A stretch of 64,000 nucleotides of DNA from Segetibacter koreensis DSM 18137. GTDB lineage: Bacteria; Bacteroidota; Bacteroidia; Chitinophagales; Chitinophagaceae. Positions 8,767-17,605 of this stretch are shown piece by piece. Under the pieces are notes generated by a model. The model searched no databases. It saw nothing but the letters and a program-made list of their open reading frames with translations, and had not been told where the DNA came from. A program made the translations under genes and the position numbers. The stretch covers positions 124,001-188,000 of the forward strand of contig NZ_KB893359.1 of the NCBI RefSeq assembly GCF_000374045.1. The letters run 5' to 3'. Position 1 is the stretch's first letter. Every line of letters begins with the position of its first letter.

Positions 8767-8868
8767 ATGATCATTAAAAAATTTGCTATTGTACTTATGG
8801 CATTTATAGCATTTCTTTTCCTGAATGATAATAATCTTTTTAAAAGGTTATTTAGAAATCATTCCTGA
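8767..8868 (+). CDS. Possible 33-residue membrane peptide
   Basis: A short frame with ATG at 8767 encodes one hydrophobic helix (FAIVLMAFIAFLFL) flanked by KK and a basic tail (KRLFRNH). It lies divergently 11 bp from the GH63 gene and its last 21 bp overlap the 3' end of the DUF1345 gene. It looks like a single-pass small protein, but in AT-rich DNA such frames also arise by chance. No promoter consensus is visible. Confidence 0.25.
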   Translation: MIIKKFAIVLMAFIAFLFLNDNNLFKRLFRNHS

Positions 8869-9540
8869 AATTATATTAATGCTTAAAGCCACAATCAAAG
8901 TATTGTAAACAAACGAAAGAATAGCATGCACCAGCGAGATACGACGGATCCTGCGGGAAGTTATTTGTACATCCGAAACCTGGAAAGTCATTCCCACTAC
9001 AAAAGAAAAATAAGCGAAATCAAGAAAGTCAGGCTCTTTTTCTTTTGGAAAATCCAATCCTTCTCCATACGAGTCGTTATCATCATCGGTTTGTTTTCCC
9101 TCCGAATAATATTTATGAGCATATTTTAAAGTAAATAAAGTGTGAATCAAACTCCACGAGCAAAAAACCGATACGACAGAAAGTAAAATATGCCAGCTAA
9201 GTCCCTTCTTCGACTCATCAGGAATTGACTTTAAAAGAAAAATAATTGCAATAAGACCAATAAATGCAGCAACAAGAATGAATAAAAAAATAAAGGTGCC
9301 ACTCCAATCCTCTTGCTTTGCAATTGATTTAACTTCTTTAGGGTGATAAGATAAAATAATTATCCAGGAAAAAATCAAATGGGAAATAGCAAATGCAATC
9401 CATGCATACATGAAAGAGACAATACCAGAAACTTTGTTTCGACTGATAAAAAATATTAAGAAAGAAACAATTAAAGAAATAATAAGCCTGATTTGCCTGC
9501 TTGCCGTAATCTTTTCGATCAGCCGGTTATATATTTTCAT
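8848..9540 (-). CDS. DUF1345 family membrane protein
   Basis: 230 residues with about five hydrophobic segments (around 20-34, 42-63, 83-105, 116-135 and 205-225). The conserved end of DUF1345 is clear: DFLDFAYFSFVVGMTFQVSDV followed by SRRIRRISLVHAILSFVYNT. The family is widespread and of unknown function. The acidic hydrophilic loop near residues 150-165 (TDDDNDSYGEG) is a lineage-specific insertion as far as I can judge. The gene is monocistronic, with a -7 promoter match 50 bp upstream. Confidence 0.88.
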   Translation of the reverse strand: MKIYNRLIEKITASRQIRLIISLIVSFLIFFISRNKVSGIVSFMYAWIAFAISHLIFSWIIILSYHPKEVKSIAKQEDWSGTFIFLFILVAAFIGLIAIIFLLKSIPDESKKGLSWHILLSVVSVFCSWSLIHTLFTLKYAHKYYSEGKQTDDDNDSYGEGLDFPKEKEPDFLDFAYFSFVVGMTFQVSDVQITSRRIRRISLVHAILSFVYNTLIVALSINIISGMISK

Positions 9541-9589
9541 AAAAGTTATTGCAAACTATTTTCTTTATAAAAAAAGGTTTGAAACAGTA

Positions 9590-9597
9590 CAAATGTA
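9590..9597 (-). promoter_or_regulatory. -7 promoter element TACATTTG for the DUF1345 gene
   Basis: Read on the minus strand this is TACATTTG, an exact TAnnTTTG. It is 50 bp before the start codon. No -33 match is seen at the expected distance. Confidence 0.4.
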
Positions 9598-9751
9598 AAT
9601 GTACAAAGAGTGTATTCTCTATCGTCGTTGCATAAAACGCTTAAAATTTACCTTCTCTTTTTCTTTTTTGATCTTATATGTTTTAGATAATAAAAAAGCT
9701 GGCAGGAATTTTTGAATAATTAGTTTTAATTGATTTTAAAATAAGATAACA

Positions 9752-10411
9752 ATGAGTGAAATAAAAGCAGTGATTTTTGATCTCGACGGAACCTTGTTAG
9801 ATAACAATGAAGTTCATCTTAAGGCGTGGAAAAAATATCTCAAAGACAGCGGAATGGAAATTTCGGATGAGGATTTTAAAGAAAATATCAGCGGGAGAAC
9901 CAACAAAGATGCAGTCTCACACATTTACAAAAAAGATATGAAGGAGGACGAAGCGTCTAAGTATTACCTGAAAAAAGAAGAAATATACCGCAAAATGTAT
10001 AAAAAAAATATTGCACCGATTGCAGGTCTTCATGAGTTTTTAGAAAACTTACATAATCATAATGTAACTATGGCTATCGCCACATCAGGAATACAGGTAA
10101 ATATTGACTTTATGTTTGAGCATGTACCGATAAAAAAATATTTTAAAGAAATAATAAGCTCAGGAGACATTACAAAAGGAAAACCTGACCCGCAAATATT
10201 TACAAAGACAGCAGCAGCTTTACATATTGCGCGCGAAAACTGCATTGTATTCGAAGATTCAATGCCGGGAGTGAAGGCAGGCAAAGCTGCAGGAATGAAA
10301 GTAGTTGCACTCACTACTTCTCACAACCCCGAAGAATTGCAGGAAGCTGATATGATTATAAAAGATTATACCGAAATAACCTTTGATCGCCTTATGTCCC
10401 TTTCGCAATAA
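9752..10411 (+). CDS. HAD-superfamily hydrolase, beta-phosphoglucomutase-like
   Basis: 219 residues, cytoplasmic. All HAD motifs are present: motif I FDLDGTLLD at 9-17 (nucleophile Asp and acid/base Asp), motif II TSG, motif III KGKPDP, motif IV EDSMPGVKAGKAAGM. The cap domain is helical (subclass IA), as in beta-phosphoglucomutase and phosphoglycolate phosphatase. The substrate is likely a sugar phosphate. It could belong with glucoside metabolism, as a GH63 gene is close, but they are not co-transcribed. The start ATG at 9752 fits the motif spacing. A strong terminator follows. Confidence 0.88.
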   Translation: MSEIKAVIFDLDGTLLDNNEVHLKAWKKYLKDSGMEISDEDFKENISGRTNKDAVSHIYKKDMKEDEASKYYLKKEEIYRKMYKKNIAPIAGLHEFLENLHNHNVTMAIATSGIQVNIDFMFEHVPIKKYFKEIISSGDITKGKPDPQIFTKTAAALHIARENCIVFEDSMPGVKAGKAAGMKVVALTTSHNPEELQEADMIIKDYTEITFDRLMSLSQ

Positions 10412-10450
10412 AACTGAGATGAACTTACAACTAATAGCACTTGCTTAACT

Positions 10451-10480
10451 AAAAAGCCTCCCGACTAAAGGAGGCTTTTT
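10451..10480 (+). terminator. Intrinsic terminator between the HAD and sigma factor genes
   Basis: AAAAAGCCTCC (10451-10461) pairs with GGAGGCTTTTT (10470-10480). Symmetric A and T tracts mean it can stop transcription from both convergent genes. Confidence 0.9.
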
Positions 10481-10543
10481 GTTTAACGATATTGAATGAA
10501 CTGAAACTCTTCAGTAAAAGCGGTGCCTAGTAAATTTATTTTC

Positions 10544-11125
10544 TTATAATGCTATTTGTTTTTCTGCTATAATCTTTCTCATGTTTAACAAACCATAACG
10601 CATACGTCCTAAAGCTGTATTGATACTGCAATCGGTCATCTTTGCAATTTCTTTAAAACTTAAATCAGCATAATGACGTAAAACTATTACTTCTCTCTGA
10701 TCGTCGGGCAACATATCCAAAACACGGCGAACAGTATCGTGGTTTTGTCCCTGTATCATTGCGTTATCTGCGCTTGCTTCCGATACATTTATCACTTCAA
10801 AAATGTCGCGGTCGTCACTGGTAGTAATAGCAGGTGTACGCTTCACTTTACGAAAATGGTCTACACAAAGATTGTGTGCGATACGCATAGCCCAGGGCAA
10901 AAACTTGCCTTCTTCGTTGTATCGGTTTGCACGCAGCGTATCAATAATTTTGATAAAAACATCCTGGAATAAATCTTCGGCCAAATACTTGTCTTTTACA
11001 AGAATGTTGATAGATGTAAAAATTTTTTCTTTGTGACGGTTTACCAAAACTTCTAAAGCGCTGTTGCTACCTTCCTGGAAAGACTTTACAAGTTGATTGT
11101 CAGATACGTGGTTAAGCGTTTTCAT
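10544..11125 (-). CDS. RNA polymerase sigma factor, ECF (RpoE-like) family
   Basis: 193 residues from the ATG at 11125 (MKTLNHVSDNQLV), a start I recognise from related Bacteroidota proteins; the frame stays open upstream but without similarity. Region 2 is RHKEKIFTSINILVKDKYLAEDLFQDVFIKII, with the core-binding and -10 recognition helices. Region 4 is PDDQREVIVLRHYADLSFKEIA followed by a helix-turn-helix (SINTALGRMRYGL). No anti-sigma gene is adjacent, unlike most ECF factors of this phylum that work with FecR-type regulators. This single-gene, highly conserved type may therefore be controlled by its own expression. Confidence 0.92.
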   Translation of the reverse strand: MKTLNHVSDNQLVKSFQEGSNSALEVLVNRHKEKIFTSINILVKDKYLAEDLFQDVFIKIIDTLRANRYNEEGKFLPWAMRIAHNLCVDHFRKVKRTPAITTSDDRDIFEVINVSEASADNAMIQGQNHDTVRRVLDMLPDDQREVIVLRHYADLSFKEIAKMTDCSINTALGRMRYGLLNMRKIIAEKQIAL

Positions 11126-11215
11126 AGTGATTAGATTTTTTTGATGGATGTGGATATTTTTTGAATTTTTATTTGTTATCTGTAACAATTCTTTTTTTAT
11201 TGTTGTCAGTAACAT

Positions 11216-11537
11216 GTAGCAAAGAAATACAATAACTTATGTAATGTCTGCGTGATAAAGTCAAAAGGATAACCGTAAAAGACAAAATCCCAAAATCGTA
11301 ATTTTTTCCAATAAATAAATCGCTCGCGATTTATGGAATTATGATAAAGGATGGGAAGAAAAAATAACATAGCTTTCTAATGCCTGCAATAAATAGAAAT
11401 AAAAAAACTGTGCTTTAAAAAAGCCAAATGTTATAGAAAAAATAAACTCATCCTTATTTACGCCCGTTTAAATAAAATTTTTGTTCGCTACATATAACTG
11501 CTTTAAATTTCAAGCTATTAAAAGAAATAGAAAGATT
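11216..11537. other. Divergent intergenic region with a 20-bp palindrome
   Basis: Lies between the sigma factor and the M13 peptidase. The only structure I see is ATAAATCGCTCGCGATTTAT at 11315-11334 (9-bp arms, 2-base centre), with TTCCA/TGGAA flanks partly extending it. It may be an operator for either gene. Confidence 0.45.
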
Positions 11538-13565
11538 ATGAAAATTGTATGGGTTGGCTTTTCTTCACTGTTGGTTCTTTTCACTATATATTCTTATAGA
11601 AATGATATAGGAACAAAACAGAAATTTATTGAAACACAGTATATGGATTCTTCGGTTAAACCGGGAGATAATTTTTTCTTATTTGTAAATGGCAGATGGA
11701 TTAAAAATACAACTATACCTCCTACAGAGTCCGGCGTGGGTTCATTTTTAGACGTATATAATGGCACAAAAGGACATTTGAAATCTATACTTGATTCAGT
11801 TTCAAAAGTTCCCCAGGCCAAAGGCAGTCTTGAACAAAAAGTGGGAGACTTTTATGCATCGGGAATGGATTCGGTTACTATTGATAAACGTGGCTATGAA
11901 CCTATTAAACCTTATTTGCAGCAAATCAACGCTTTGAAAGATGCTAAAAGCATAATGCAGTATGAAGCTCAAAGACATAAAGAAGGTTTTAGTTATATAG
12001 CGGGTATGAGTATCGGTGCTGACGATAAAAACAGCAGTATGAACATTGCTGCTTTTTATCAATCCGGGATAGGGTTGCCTGACAGGGATTATTATTTCAA
12101 AACAGACGAGGCTACAATGGCTATTCAAAATGCATATAAGAAATATATGCAAAAGACATTTATGCTTATAGGAGATGATTCGGTAACTGCTGCTAAAAAG
12201 GTGGAAGCGGTTTATGCACTTGAAAAACAAATGGCAGAAAGTCATCGTACAAGGGTAGAATTAAGAGATCCGCAGAGCAATTACAACAAAATGGCTATAG
12301 CAGAACTCGACAAGAAAATGCCTGCTATCGGATGGTCATCTTTCCTTAATAATATGGGTGCAAAAACAGACTCACTGAATGTAGGTCAACCTGCTTATTA
12401 TACCAAATTAAACAGTTTACTTAATACAGTCCCTGTCAATACGTGGAAAGCTTATTATAAATTTCATGTTACAGATGACGCTGCACCTTACTTAAGCAGT
12501 GCTTTTGTAAATGCAAAATTTGACTATAGCCGTACTTTAAGTGGCCAGCAACAAATAAAACCACGCTGGGAACGTATGTACAGGATAACTGATAGCTACC
12601 TGGGTGAGGCTTTAGGGCAACTATATGTAAAAAAATATTTTACAGACGATGCAAAACAACGCATGCTTAAACTGGTAAGCAACCTTCAAAAATCTTTTGA
12701 AAATCATATTGAACATCTTGACTGGATGAGTGATGCTACCAAAGCAAAGGCAAAGGATAAATTGTATGCCTTTATGAAAAAAATCGGTTTTCCTGATAAA
12801 TGGAGAGATTACAGCAAGGTTACCGTTGACAGGAAAACTTTTTTTGAAAATCTTGTTTCTGCAGGAAAAAATGAATACCAGTACCAGTTGAGTAAACTAA
12901 ATAAACCGGTAGATAAAACAGAATGGGGTATGACTCCTCCCACTATCAACGCTTATTATAACCCTACTTTTAATGAGATTGTTTTTCCGGCCGGTATTTT
13001 ACAGTTCCCATTTTTTGATCCTAATGCTGATGATGCAATTAATTATGGCGGTATAGGCATGGTAATAGGCCACGAAATGACTCACGGATTTGACGACCAG
13101 GGTGCGCAATATGATAAGGAGGGAAACTTAAAAAACTGGTGGGCAAGTGAAGATAGTGCGAAGTTTGTCGCCAAGTCAAAATCTGTTATTGATTTATACA
13201 ATACATACACTGTGTTGGACACTTTGCATGTAAACGGCAGCCTTACAACAGGGGAAAACATGGCGGATATAGGAGGCATTGCTATAGCTTATGATGCCTT
13301 TAAAATGACGAAGCAGGGTCAAGACACCACTAAGATTGATGGCTTTACACCTGACCAACGTTTTTTCATTTCTCTTGCACAAATATGGAGAAATAAACAA
13401 AAAGATCAAACAACACGGCTGCGTATTAATACCGATCCACATTCACCAGCCATGTACAGGGTAAATGGACCACTACAAAACTTTACCCCGTTTTATGCTG
13501 CATTTAATGTTAAGCCCGGTGATAAAATGTATTTGCCTGAAGACAAGCGTATAAAAATATGGTAG
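11538..13565 (+). CDS. M13-family zinc metallopeptidase (neprilysin/PepO-like)
   Basis: 675 residues from the ATG at 11538, which opens an N-terminal hydrophobic signal or anchor (VWVGFSSLLVLFTIYSY); an upstream TTG at 11481 is unlikely. The M13 zinc site is complete: HEMTH at 512-516 (two His ligands and the catalytic Glu) and GENMADIGG with the third ligand Glu573. The N-terminal M13 domain begins DSSVKPGDNFFLFVNGRWI, a family hallmark. Such enzymes cleave oligopeptides in the periplasm or at the surface. The usual C-terminal tryptophan is present (KIW). Monocistronic, ending at a strong shared terminator. Confidence 0.93.
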   Translation: MKIVWVGFSSLLVLFTIYSYRNDIGTKQKFIETQYMDSSVKPGDNFFLFVNGRWIKNTTIPPTESGVGSFLDVYNGTKGHLKSILDSVSKVPQAKGSLEQKVGDFYASGMDSVTIDKRGYEPIKPYLQQINALKDAKSIMQYEAQRHKEGFSYIAGMSIGADDKNSSMNIAAFYQSGIGLPDRDYYFKTDEATMAIQNAYKKYMQKTFMLIGDDSVTAAKKVEAVYALEKQMAESHRTRVELRDPQSNYNKMAIAELDKKMPAIGWSSFLNNMGAKTDSLNVGQPAYYTKLNSLLNTVPVNTWKAYYKFHVTDDAAPYLSSAFVNAKFDYSRTLSGQQQIKPRWERMYRITDSYLGEALGQLYVKKYFTDDAKQRMLKLVSNLQKSFENHIEHLDWMSDATKAKAKDKLYAFMKKIGFPDKWRDYSKVTVDRKTFFENLVSAGKNEYQYQLSKLNKPVDKTEWGMTPPTINAYYNPTFNEIVFPAGILQFPFFDPNADDAINYGGIGMVIGHEMTHGFDDQGAQYDKEGNLKNWWASEDSAKFVAKSKSVIDLYNTYTVLDTLHVNGSLTTGENMADIGGIAIAYDAFKMTKQGQDTTKIDGFTPDQRFFISLAQIWRNKQKDQTTRLRINTDPHSPAMYRVNGPLQNFTPFYAAFNVKPGDKMYLPEDKRIKIW

Positions 13566-13628
13566 CAATATTTTGCTTTACAATTTCTCTTAAATAGATC
13601 TTCAGGAATATTAAATAAGCCCTTATAA

Positions 13629-13663
13629 AAAAACTGCCTGTCTTTTCACGACAGGCAGTTTTT
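13629..13663. terminator. Bidirectional intrinsic terminator between the M13 peptidase and recQ
   Basis: AAAAACTGCCTGTC (13629-13642) pairs perfectly with GACAGGCAGTTTTT (13650-13663), a 14-bp stem with A/T tracts on both sides. It serves both convergent genes. Confidence 0.92.
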
Positions 13664-13671
13664 TTATTCTT

Positions 13672-15858
13672 CTATTTCACCATATTATTAGCTGCCAGCA
13701 CCATCCTTATATCACCATAGCTAATTTTCTCTGGTAGATTTTCCTTTAAAATTCTCAAACTTTCTGTACCAAATATTTCTGCTGCTTTTTTTACCGCTAC
13801 ATATTTATCAGCTTCTACAAGCTCATTTATATCTAACTCTCCTGTTGAAATATAATAGCTTAAATGAGTTTCAATTGTATTGGCAGACAGATTTCTTTCT
13901 TCCGCAATTTCAGCAATTGTTTTGCCTTCCTTATACATTTGGTAAGAAACCTGTTTTGTATCAGAAGGGCGGCGGTCGGATCTTTCAGCGGTCGTTTGTT
14001 TTCTGCCCCCTTTAGCTTCCTTTAAATGTATGCGTGTCTGCAGCTTATGTTCGTTACAATAATCCTGAGTTAGTTCTAAAAAAGACTTTCCATATTTTTC
14101 TGCTTTAAAAGTTCCAAAGCCGGATATTTTAAAAAGGTCTTTTTCGGATAGCGGGAGATAGGTTGCGAGGTCAAGCAACGTACTGTCGCTGAAAATAATA
14201 TATGAGGGTACATTTTCTTCCCGTGCAAATTTGTTGCGCAATTGTTTCAGGTTATCAAATAACTCTTTTTCGTACGGATGCTGTTGAAAAACAACCGGCT
14301 CTTTTGCTATCTCAATGTTTACCGGAGCAGACAAATAAACCTTTTCTTTTTTGAACAATACCGCTTTCCCCTTTTCAGTTAAACGAAGAACAGGATATTG
14401 CCCATCTGTTTGCTGCAGGTATTCGTAATTTATCAGCTCCTTTGTATAATGCAGCCATTCTTCTTTGACGACATCTTTCCCAATGCCATATACAGAAAGC
14501 GACTTGTGTTCTTCCCGCATCCTCTCGCTGTTACTGCCACGCAAAACATCTGCTATGTAACGCATCCCAAAACTTTCTTTTACCCTGGCTACAGTACTTA
14601 GAATTTTTTGTGCTGTTATCGTAGAGTCAGTTAATACAGGCTTGTTTAGACACACATCGCAACTACCACAATAATCAGGAGCGTCATCGCCAAAATAGTT
14701 GAGAAGATATTTTCGTCTGCATGTCTTGATTTCACAAAATCTGCTCATCTTATCAAGCTTTTGCAGCATTATTTTTGTTTGGGCCTCGTTGCCTTCTACT
14801 TCGGCGAAACGTTTTAGCTTTATTACATCACCAGCGCCATAAAATAATATTGCCTCACTGTGTAAACCATCTCTTCCGGCCCTGCCTGTTTCCTGGTAAT
14901 AGCCTTCAATGTTTTTTGGCAGATCTACATGTACCACGAAACGAACATTGCTTTTGTTTATTCCCATTCCAAAAGCAATAGTTGCCACTATTATTTTTAT
15001 ATCATCTTTCAGAAATTTCTCCTGTCGATCATCGCGCAAACTTTTCTCAAGACCTGCATGATACGCTTCTGCATTAAAACCATCCTGCTTCAAATCTTCT
15101 GCAAGTTTTTCTGTAGCAGACCGGCTTAGGCAATAAATAATTCCACTATCATTTTTATGATTCTCTAAGTAATTTATCAAATCTTCATAATAATTTCTTT
15201 TTGGCTTTACATAATAAAAAATATTCGCTCGATTAAAGCTATTCTCAAATACTCTGTAACTAGTAAAAGCAAGTTTGTCTATTATATCTTTTTGAGTAAG
15301 TGCATCTGCAGTTGCCGTTAATGCAATGACTGGAATGTTTGCAAAATTTTCTTTAAGCTTTCCCAATATTAAATATTCAGGCCTAAAATCATGACCCCAT
15401 TGCGATATGCAATGCGCCTCATCTACTGCAATTAGGGAAACCTGAATTTGTTTGAGAAATTGAATAAATTGTGACTCATTTCCCATCAACCTTTCGGGAG
15501 CAAGGTATAATAACTTAAGCTGGTTGGCCTTTAACTGTTGAAAGATAAAAGCTTGCTCACCTGTGCTTTGACTACTATTAAGAAATGCCGCTTTAATTCC
15601 GTTAACCAAAAGCGCATCGACCTGGTCTTTCATTAATGCAATCAAGGGACTTACCACAATTGTTACTCCGGGTAAACACAAAGCAGGCACCTGGTAGCAT
15701 AAACTTTTTCCACCTCCTGTGGGCATCAGTACAACTGCATCTTTTCCGGCAAGTACATGCTCCACTATTTCCTGTTGGTTGTGCCGAAAGGAATCGTAAC
15801 CAAAAACATTTTGAAGAATTTTTTTAGGATCAGTTGAAGCTGTCATACCATTATTCAT
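13672..15858 (-). CDS. recQ: ATP-dependent DNA helicase RecQ
   Basis: 728 residues from ATG 15858 (ATG 15846 is also possible; the longer frame begins only with a GTG). Helicase motifs: Walker A MPTGGGKS at 45-52, DEAH at 146-149 in AVDEAHCISQWGHDFRPE, motif VI QETGRAGRDG. The RecQ zinc-binding region has the Cys set C-x5-CRRKYLLNYFG...CGSCDVC. A winged-helix domain follows, then an HRDC domain (residues ~525-600) and a C-terminal helix-turn-helix extension (SANTIETHLSYY). It unwinds DNA 3' to 5' in recombination and repair of stalled forks. The HTH extension makes it longer than E. coli RecQ, as is usual in this phylum. Confidence 0.96.
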   Translation of the reverse strand: MNNGMTASTDPKKILQNVFGYDSFRHNQQEIVEHVLAGKDAVVLMPTGGGKSLCYQVPALCLPGVTIVVSPLIALMKDQVDALLVNGIKAAFLNSSQSTGEQAFIFQQLKANQLKLLYLAPERLMGNESQFIQFLKQIQVSLIAVDEAHCISQWGHDFRPEYLILGKLKENFANIPVIALTATADALTQKDIIDKLAFTSYRVFENSFNRANIFYYVKPKRNYYEDLINYLENHKNDSGIIYCLSRSATEKLAEDLKQDGFNAEAYHAGLEKSLRDDRQEKFLKDDIKIIVATIAFGMGINKSNVRFVVHVDLPKNIEGYYQETGRAGRDGLHSEAILFYGAGDVIKLKRFAEVEGNEAQTKIMLQKLDKMSRFCEIKTCRRKYLLNYFGDDAPDYCGSCDVCLNKPVLTDSTITAQKILSTVARVKESFGMRYIADVLRGSNSERMREEHKSLSVYGIGKDVVKEEWLHYTKELINYEYLQQTDGQYPVLRLTEKGKAVLFKKEKVYLSAPVNIEIAKEPVVFQQHPYEKELFDNLKQLRNKFAREENVPSYIIFSDSTLLDLATYLPLSEKDLFKISGFGTFKAEKYGKSFLELTQDYCNEHKLQTRIHLKEAKGGRKQTTAERSDRRPSDTKQVSYQMYKEGKTIAEIAEERNLSANTIETHLSYYISTGELDINELVEADKYVAVKKAAEIFGTESLRILKENLPEKISYGDIRMVLAANNMVK

Positions 15859-16115
15859 TCTTGCTAAAATAACCTTATCTAGTTTATTGAGAAATTTTTT
15901 TGGGTTCGACTGTTTTGTTGCTGTGAAGCTTTTGTTGCGTCGCACTCTTGTACGCTTTCAGCTCTATTCATCTTTTGCTTGTGATAATTAATCTAATAAG
16001 TATGACAAAGAAAAATATTAAAATATTTATTTAAAAACGGGGTATTAAAAAAATTAACAGATGAACGTACAAGTTGCAACATTGGCGCGGGGATAAAGCC
16101 AGGAAAATGAAAAAC

Positions 16116-17093
16116 TTACATTACCATAAGACTGCAACCACGTATATCACTGTTGTCTCTACGGCCCAATACTTCAAAACTTCCATCTTCATTAATTCTA
16201 CCGACATCATCAGTAGCAATAAAACTGCAACTATATATATTAGCCAGGTCAATTACATTTATGAGACCACGTCCCTTTTCTGTAATTAACAATGGGTCAT
16301 CCTCATCTCTTACCAATACTTTCATCCATGGCACAGTGTTAAAAACACCATTGCCAAATGAATAGCCTTGCGAAAGCAGTTCAGTCATTCCATACTCAGA
16401 ATGAATAGCAGTGACCTGAAATTGCTTTTGCAAAAATGAATGAACTTCTTCCCTGATCATTTCCTTTCTTCGGCCTTTCATTCCACCCGTTTCCATAATT
16501 ACTGTATTTTCTAAATGCATTGGAAACTGCTGTGCAAAATCAAGCAATGCAAAGGTGACTCCTATCAGTAAGGTTTTTTGATTTTGAGCTTCCAATTGTT
16601 GTAAAACATTTGCCAGCTTTTCATACTCATGTAAGTAAAAACCGCTATTGTTATTCCCCGATAATTTTATTAATTCCTCTACCATCATAACAAGCGATGA
16701 ACCTTTTCTTTCAAGGTAAGAAGGAAGTAAACCGATTATACACCAATCTCCGGGTTCGCTGTAAAATTTTTTGAAACCTTCCGTAAAGCTTCGCGTATAT
16801 ACAGTCAGTTCCTTTACCAAATGCCTGCTATTTACAGTACCTGTGGTACCACTGCTTTCGAAAACAACATCAGGCACAAAATTTCCGGAAACAACATTGT
16901 TAGTCTTAAAAAAAGATACAGGCAGAAAAGGGATTTGAGCAAAATGAATTACCTCGTTAATATTGATGTTCAACGCATTCACCCATTGATTGTAAATTTC
17001 ATTTTCAGCATACTGGTAGCGAAATATCTTTAAAGCCAACTGGTTGAAAGTAGGGGGCGACACTGAGAAAATATTGTTAACAATCGCTTCCAT
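16116..17093 (-). CDS. LuxE/PaaK-like acyl-protein synthetase
   Basis: 325 residues, cytoplasmic. The adenylate-forming signature FESSGTTGT is at 79-86, and later motifs are SEYGMTELLSQGY (A5-like, adenine binding) and TDDVGRI (A7-like). The size and the N-terminus fit the LuxE family, which activates a fatty acid and transfers it to a protein cysteine. In the lux system it feeds fatty acid reductase, but no reductase is nearby. Free-standing members in Bacteroidota are commonly called acyl transferases with no proven substrate. The neighbours on the opposite strand (lipoprotein, UbiA-like protein) do not reveal its pathway. Confidence 0.82.
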   Translation of the reverse strand: MEAIVNNIFSVSPPTFNQLALKIFRYQYAENEIYNQWVNALNININEVIHFAQIPFLPVSFFKTNNVVSGNFVPDVVFESSGTTGTVNSRHLVKELTVYTRSFTEGFKKFYSEPGDWCIIGLLPSYLERKGSSLVMMVEELIKLSGNNNSGFYLHEYEKLANVLQQLEAQNQKTLLIGVTFALLDFAQQFPMHLENTVIMETGGMKGRRKEMIREEVHSFLQKQFQVTAIHSEYGMTELLSQGYSFGNGVFNTVPWMKVLVRDEDDPLLITEKGRGLINVIDLANIYSCSFIATDDVGRINEDGSFEVLGRRDNSDIRGCSLMVM

Positions 17094-17120
17094 CTCTGCT
17101 TATAGCTGACTTGTTTTAAC

Positions 17121-17128
17121 TAAATTTG
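17121..17128 (+). promoter_or_regulatory. -7 promoter element TAAATTTG before the lipoprotein operon
   Basis: Exact TAnnTTTG, 17 bases before the ATG at 17146. No clear -33 element. It would drive the lipoprotein, UbiA-like and M42 genes. Confidence 0.5.
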
Positions 17129-17145
17129 AAAAGTAAAATAAATTC

Positions 17146-17595
17146 ATGAGTACAAAGATATTGGTTGCATTTATTGCATTATGTTTTTTAGCGGGCTGCT
17201 CAAAAGATAAGTATACTGCTAAACCCCAATTAAAATATAAAGGTGTTAACACAAAGGTCTTAAACAGGGATCAAACTATAACTTTTACTCTCCAGGTAAC
17301 TGATGCAGAAGGAGATTTGCAGGATAGCTTATGGGTACAGGAAATAGTGAGAAATTGCCCGTCAGGTGGAGGTATATCACGTTATAAGATGCCTGATTTT
17401 AATGCTATCAAAAATTTTAAAGGTGATATAGAGGTATGCTATTCTTATGGTATTAACCTCAGTTGTCCTCCTATAAGAGAACCGCAATGCCCTGGCAGAA
17501 ACGACAGCGCTACCTATAGGTTTTGGATACAGGACAACGCAAAAAATGTAAGCGATACAATTTCATCTGACGAAGTAGTTATTGTTCAACAATAA
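17146..17595 (+). CDS. Putative lipoprotein, Ig-like exported domain
   Basis: 149 residues. The signal peptide ends in the lipobox FLAGC, with the lipidated cysteine at about residue 18. The mature part has a single beta-sandwich-like region (TITFTLQVTDAEGDLQDSLW) and several cysteines, two in NLSCPPIREPQCPG. The DAEGDL-D pattern recalls calcium-binding or cadherin-like Bacteroidota lipoproteins. No family name comes to mind. It is the first gene of a tight three-gene unit (gaps of 10 and 3 bp). Confidence 0.75.
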   Translation: MSTKILVAFIALCFLAGCSKDKYTAKPQLKYKGVNTKVLNRDQTITFTLQVTDAEGDLQDSLWVQEIVRNCPSGGGISRYKMPDFNAIKNFKGDIEVCYSYGINLSCPPIREPQCPGRNDSATYRFWIQDNAKNVSDTISSDEVVIVQQ

Positions 17596-17605
17596 ATAGC
17601 TGCTG

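Noticed and set aside
15859-15945. Longer N-terminus for RecQ
   Set aside because: It would start at a GTG, carries no RecQ similarity and overlaps a repeat-like intergenic motif.
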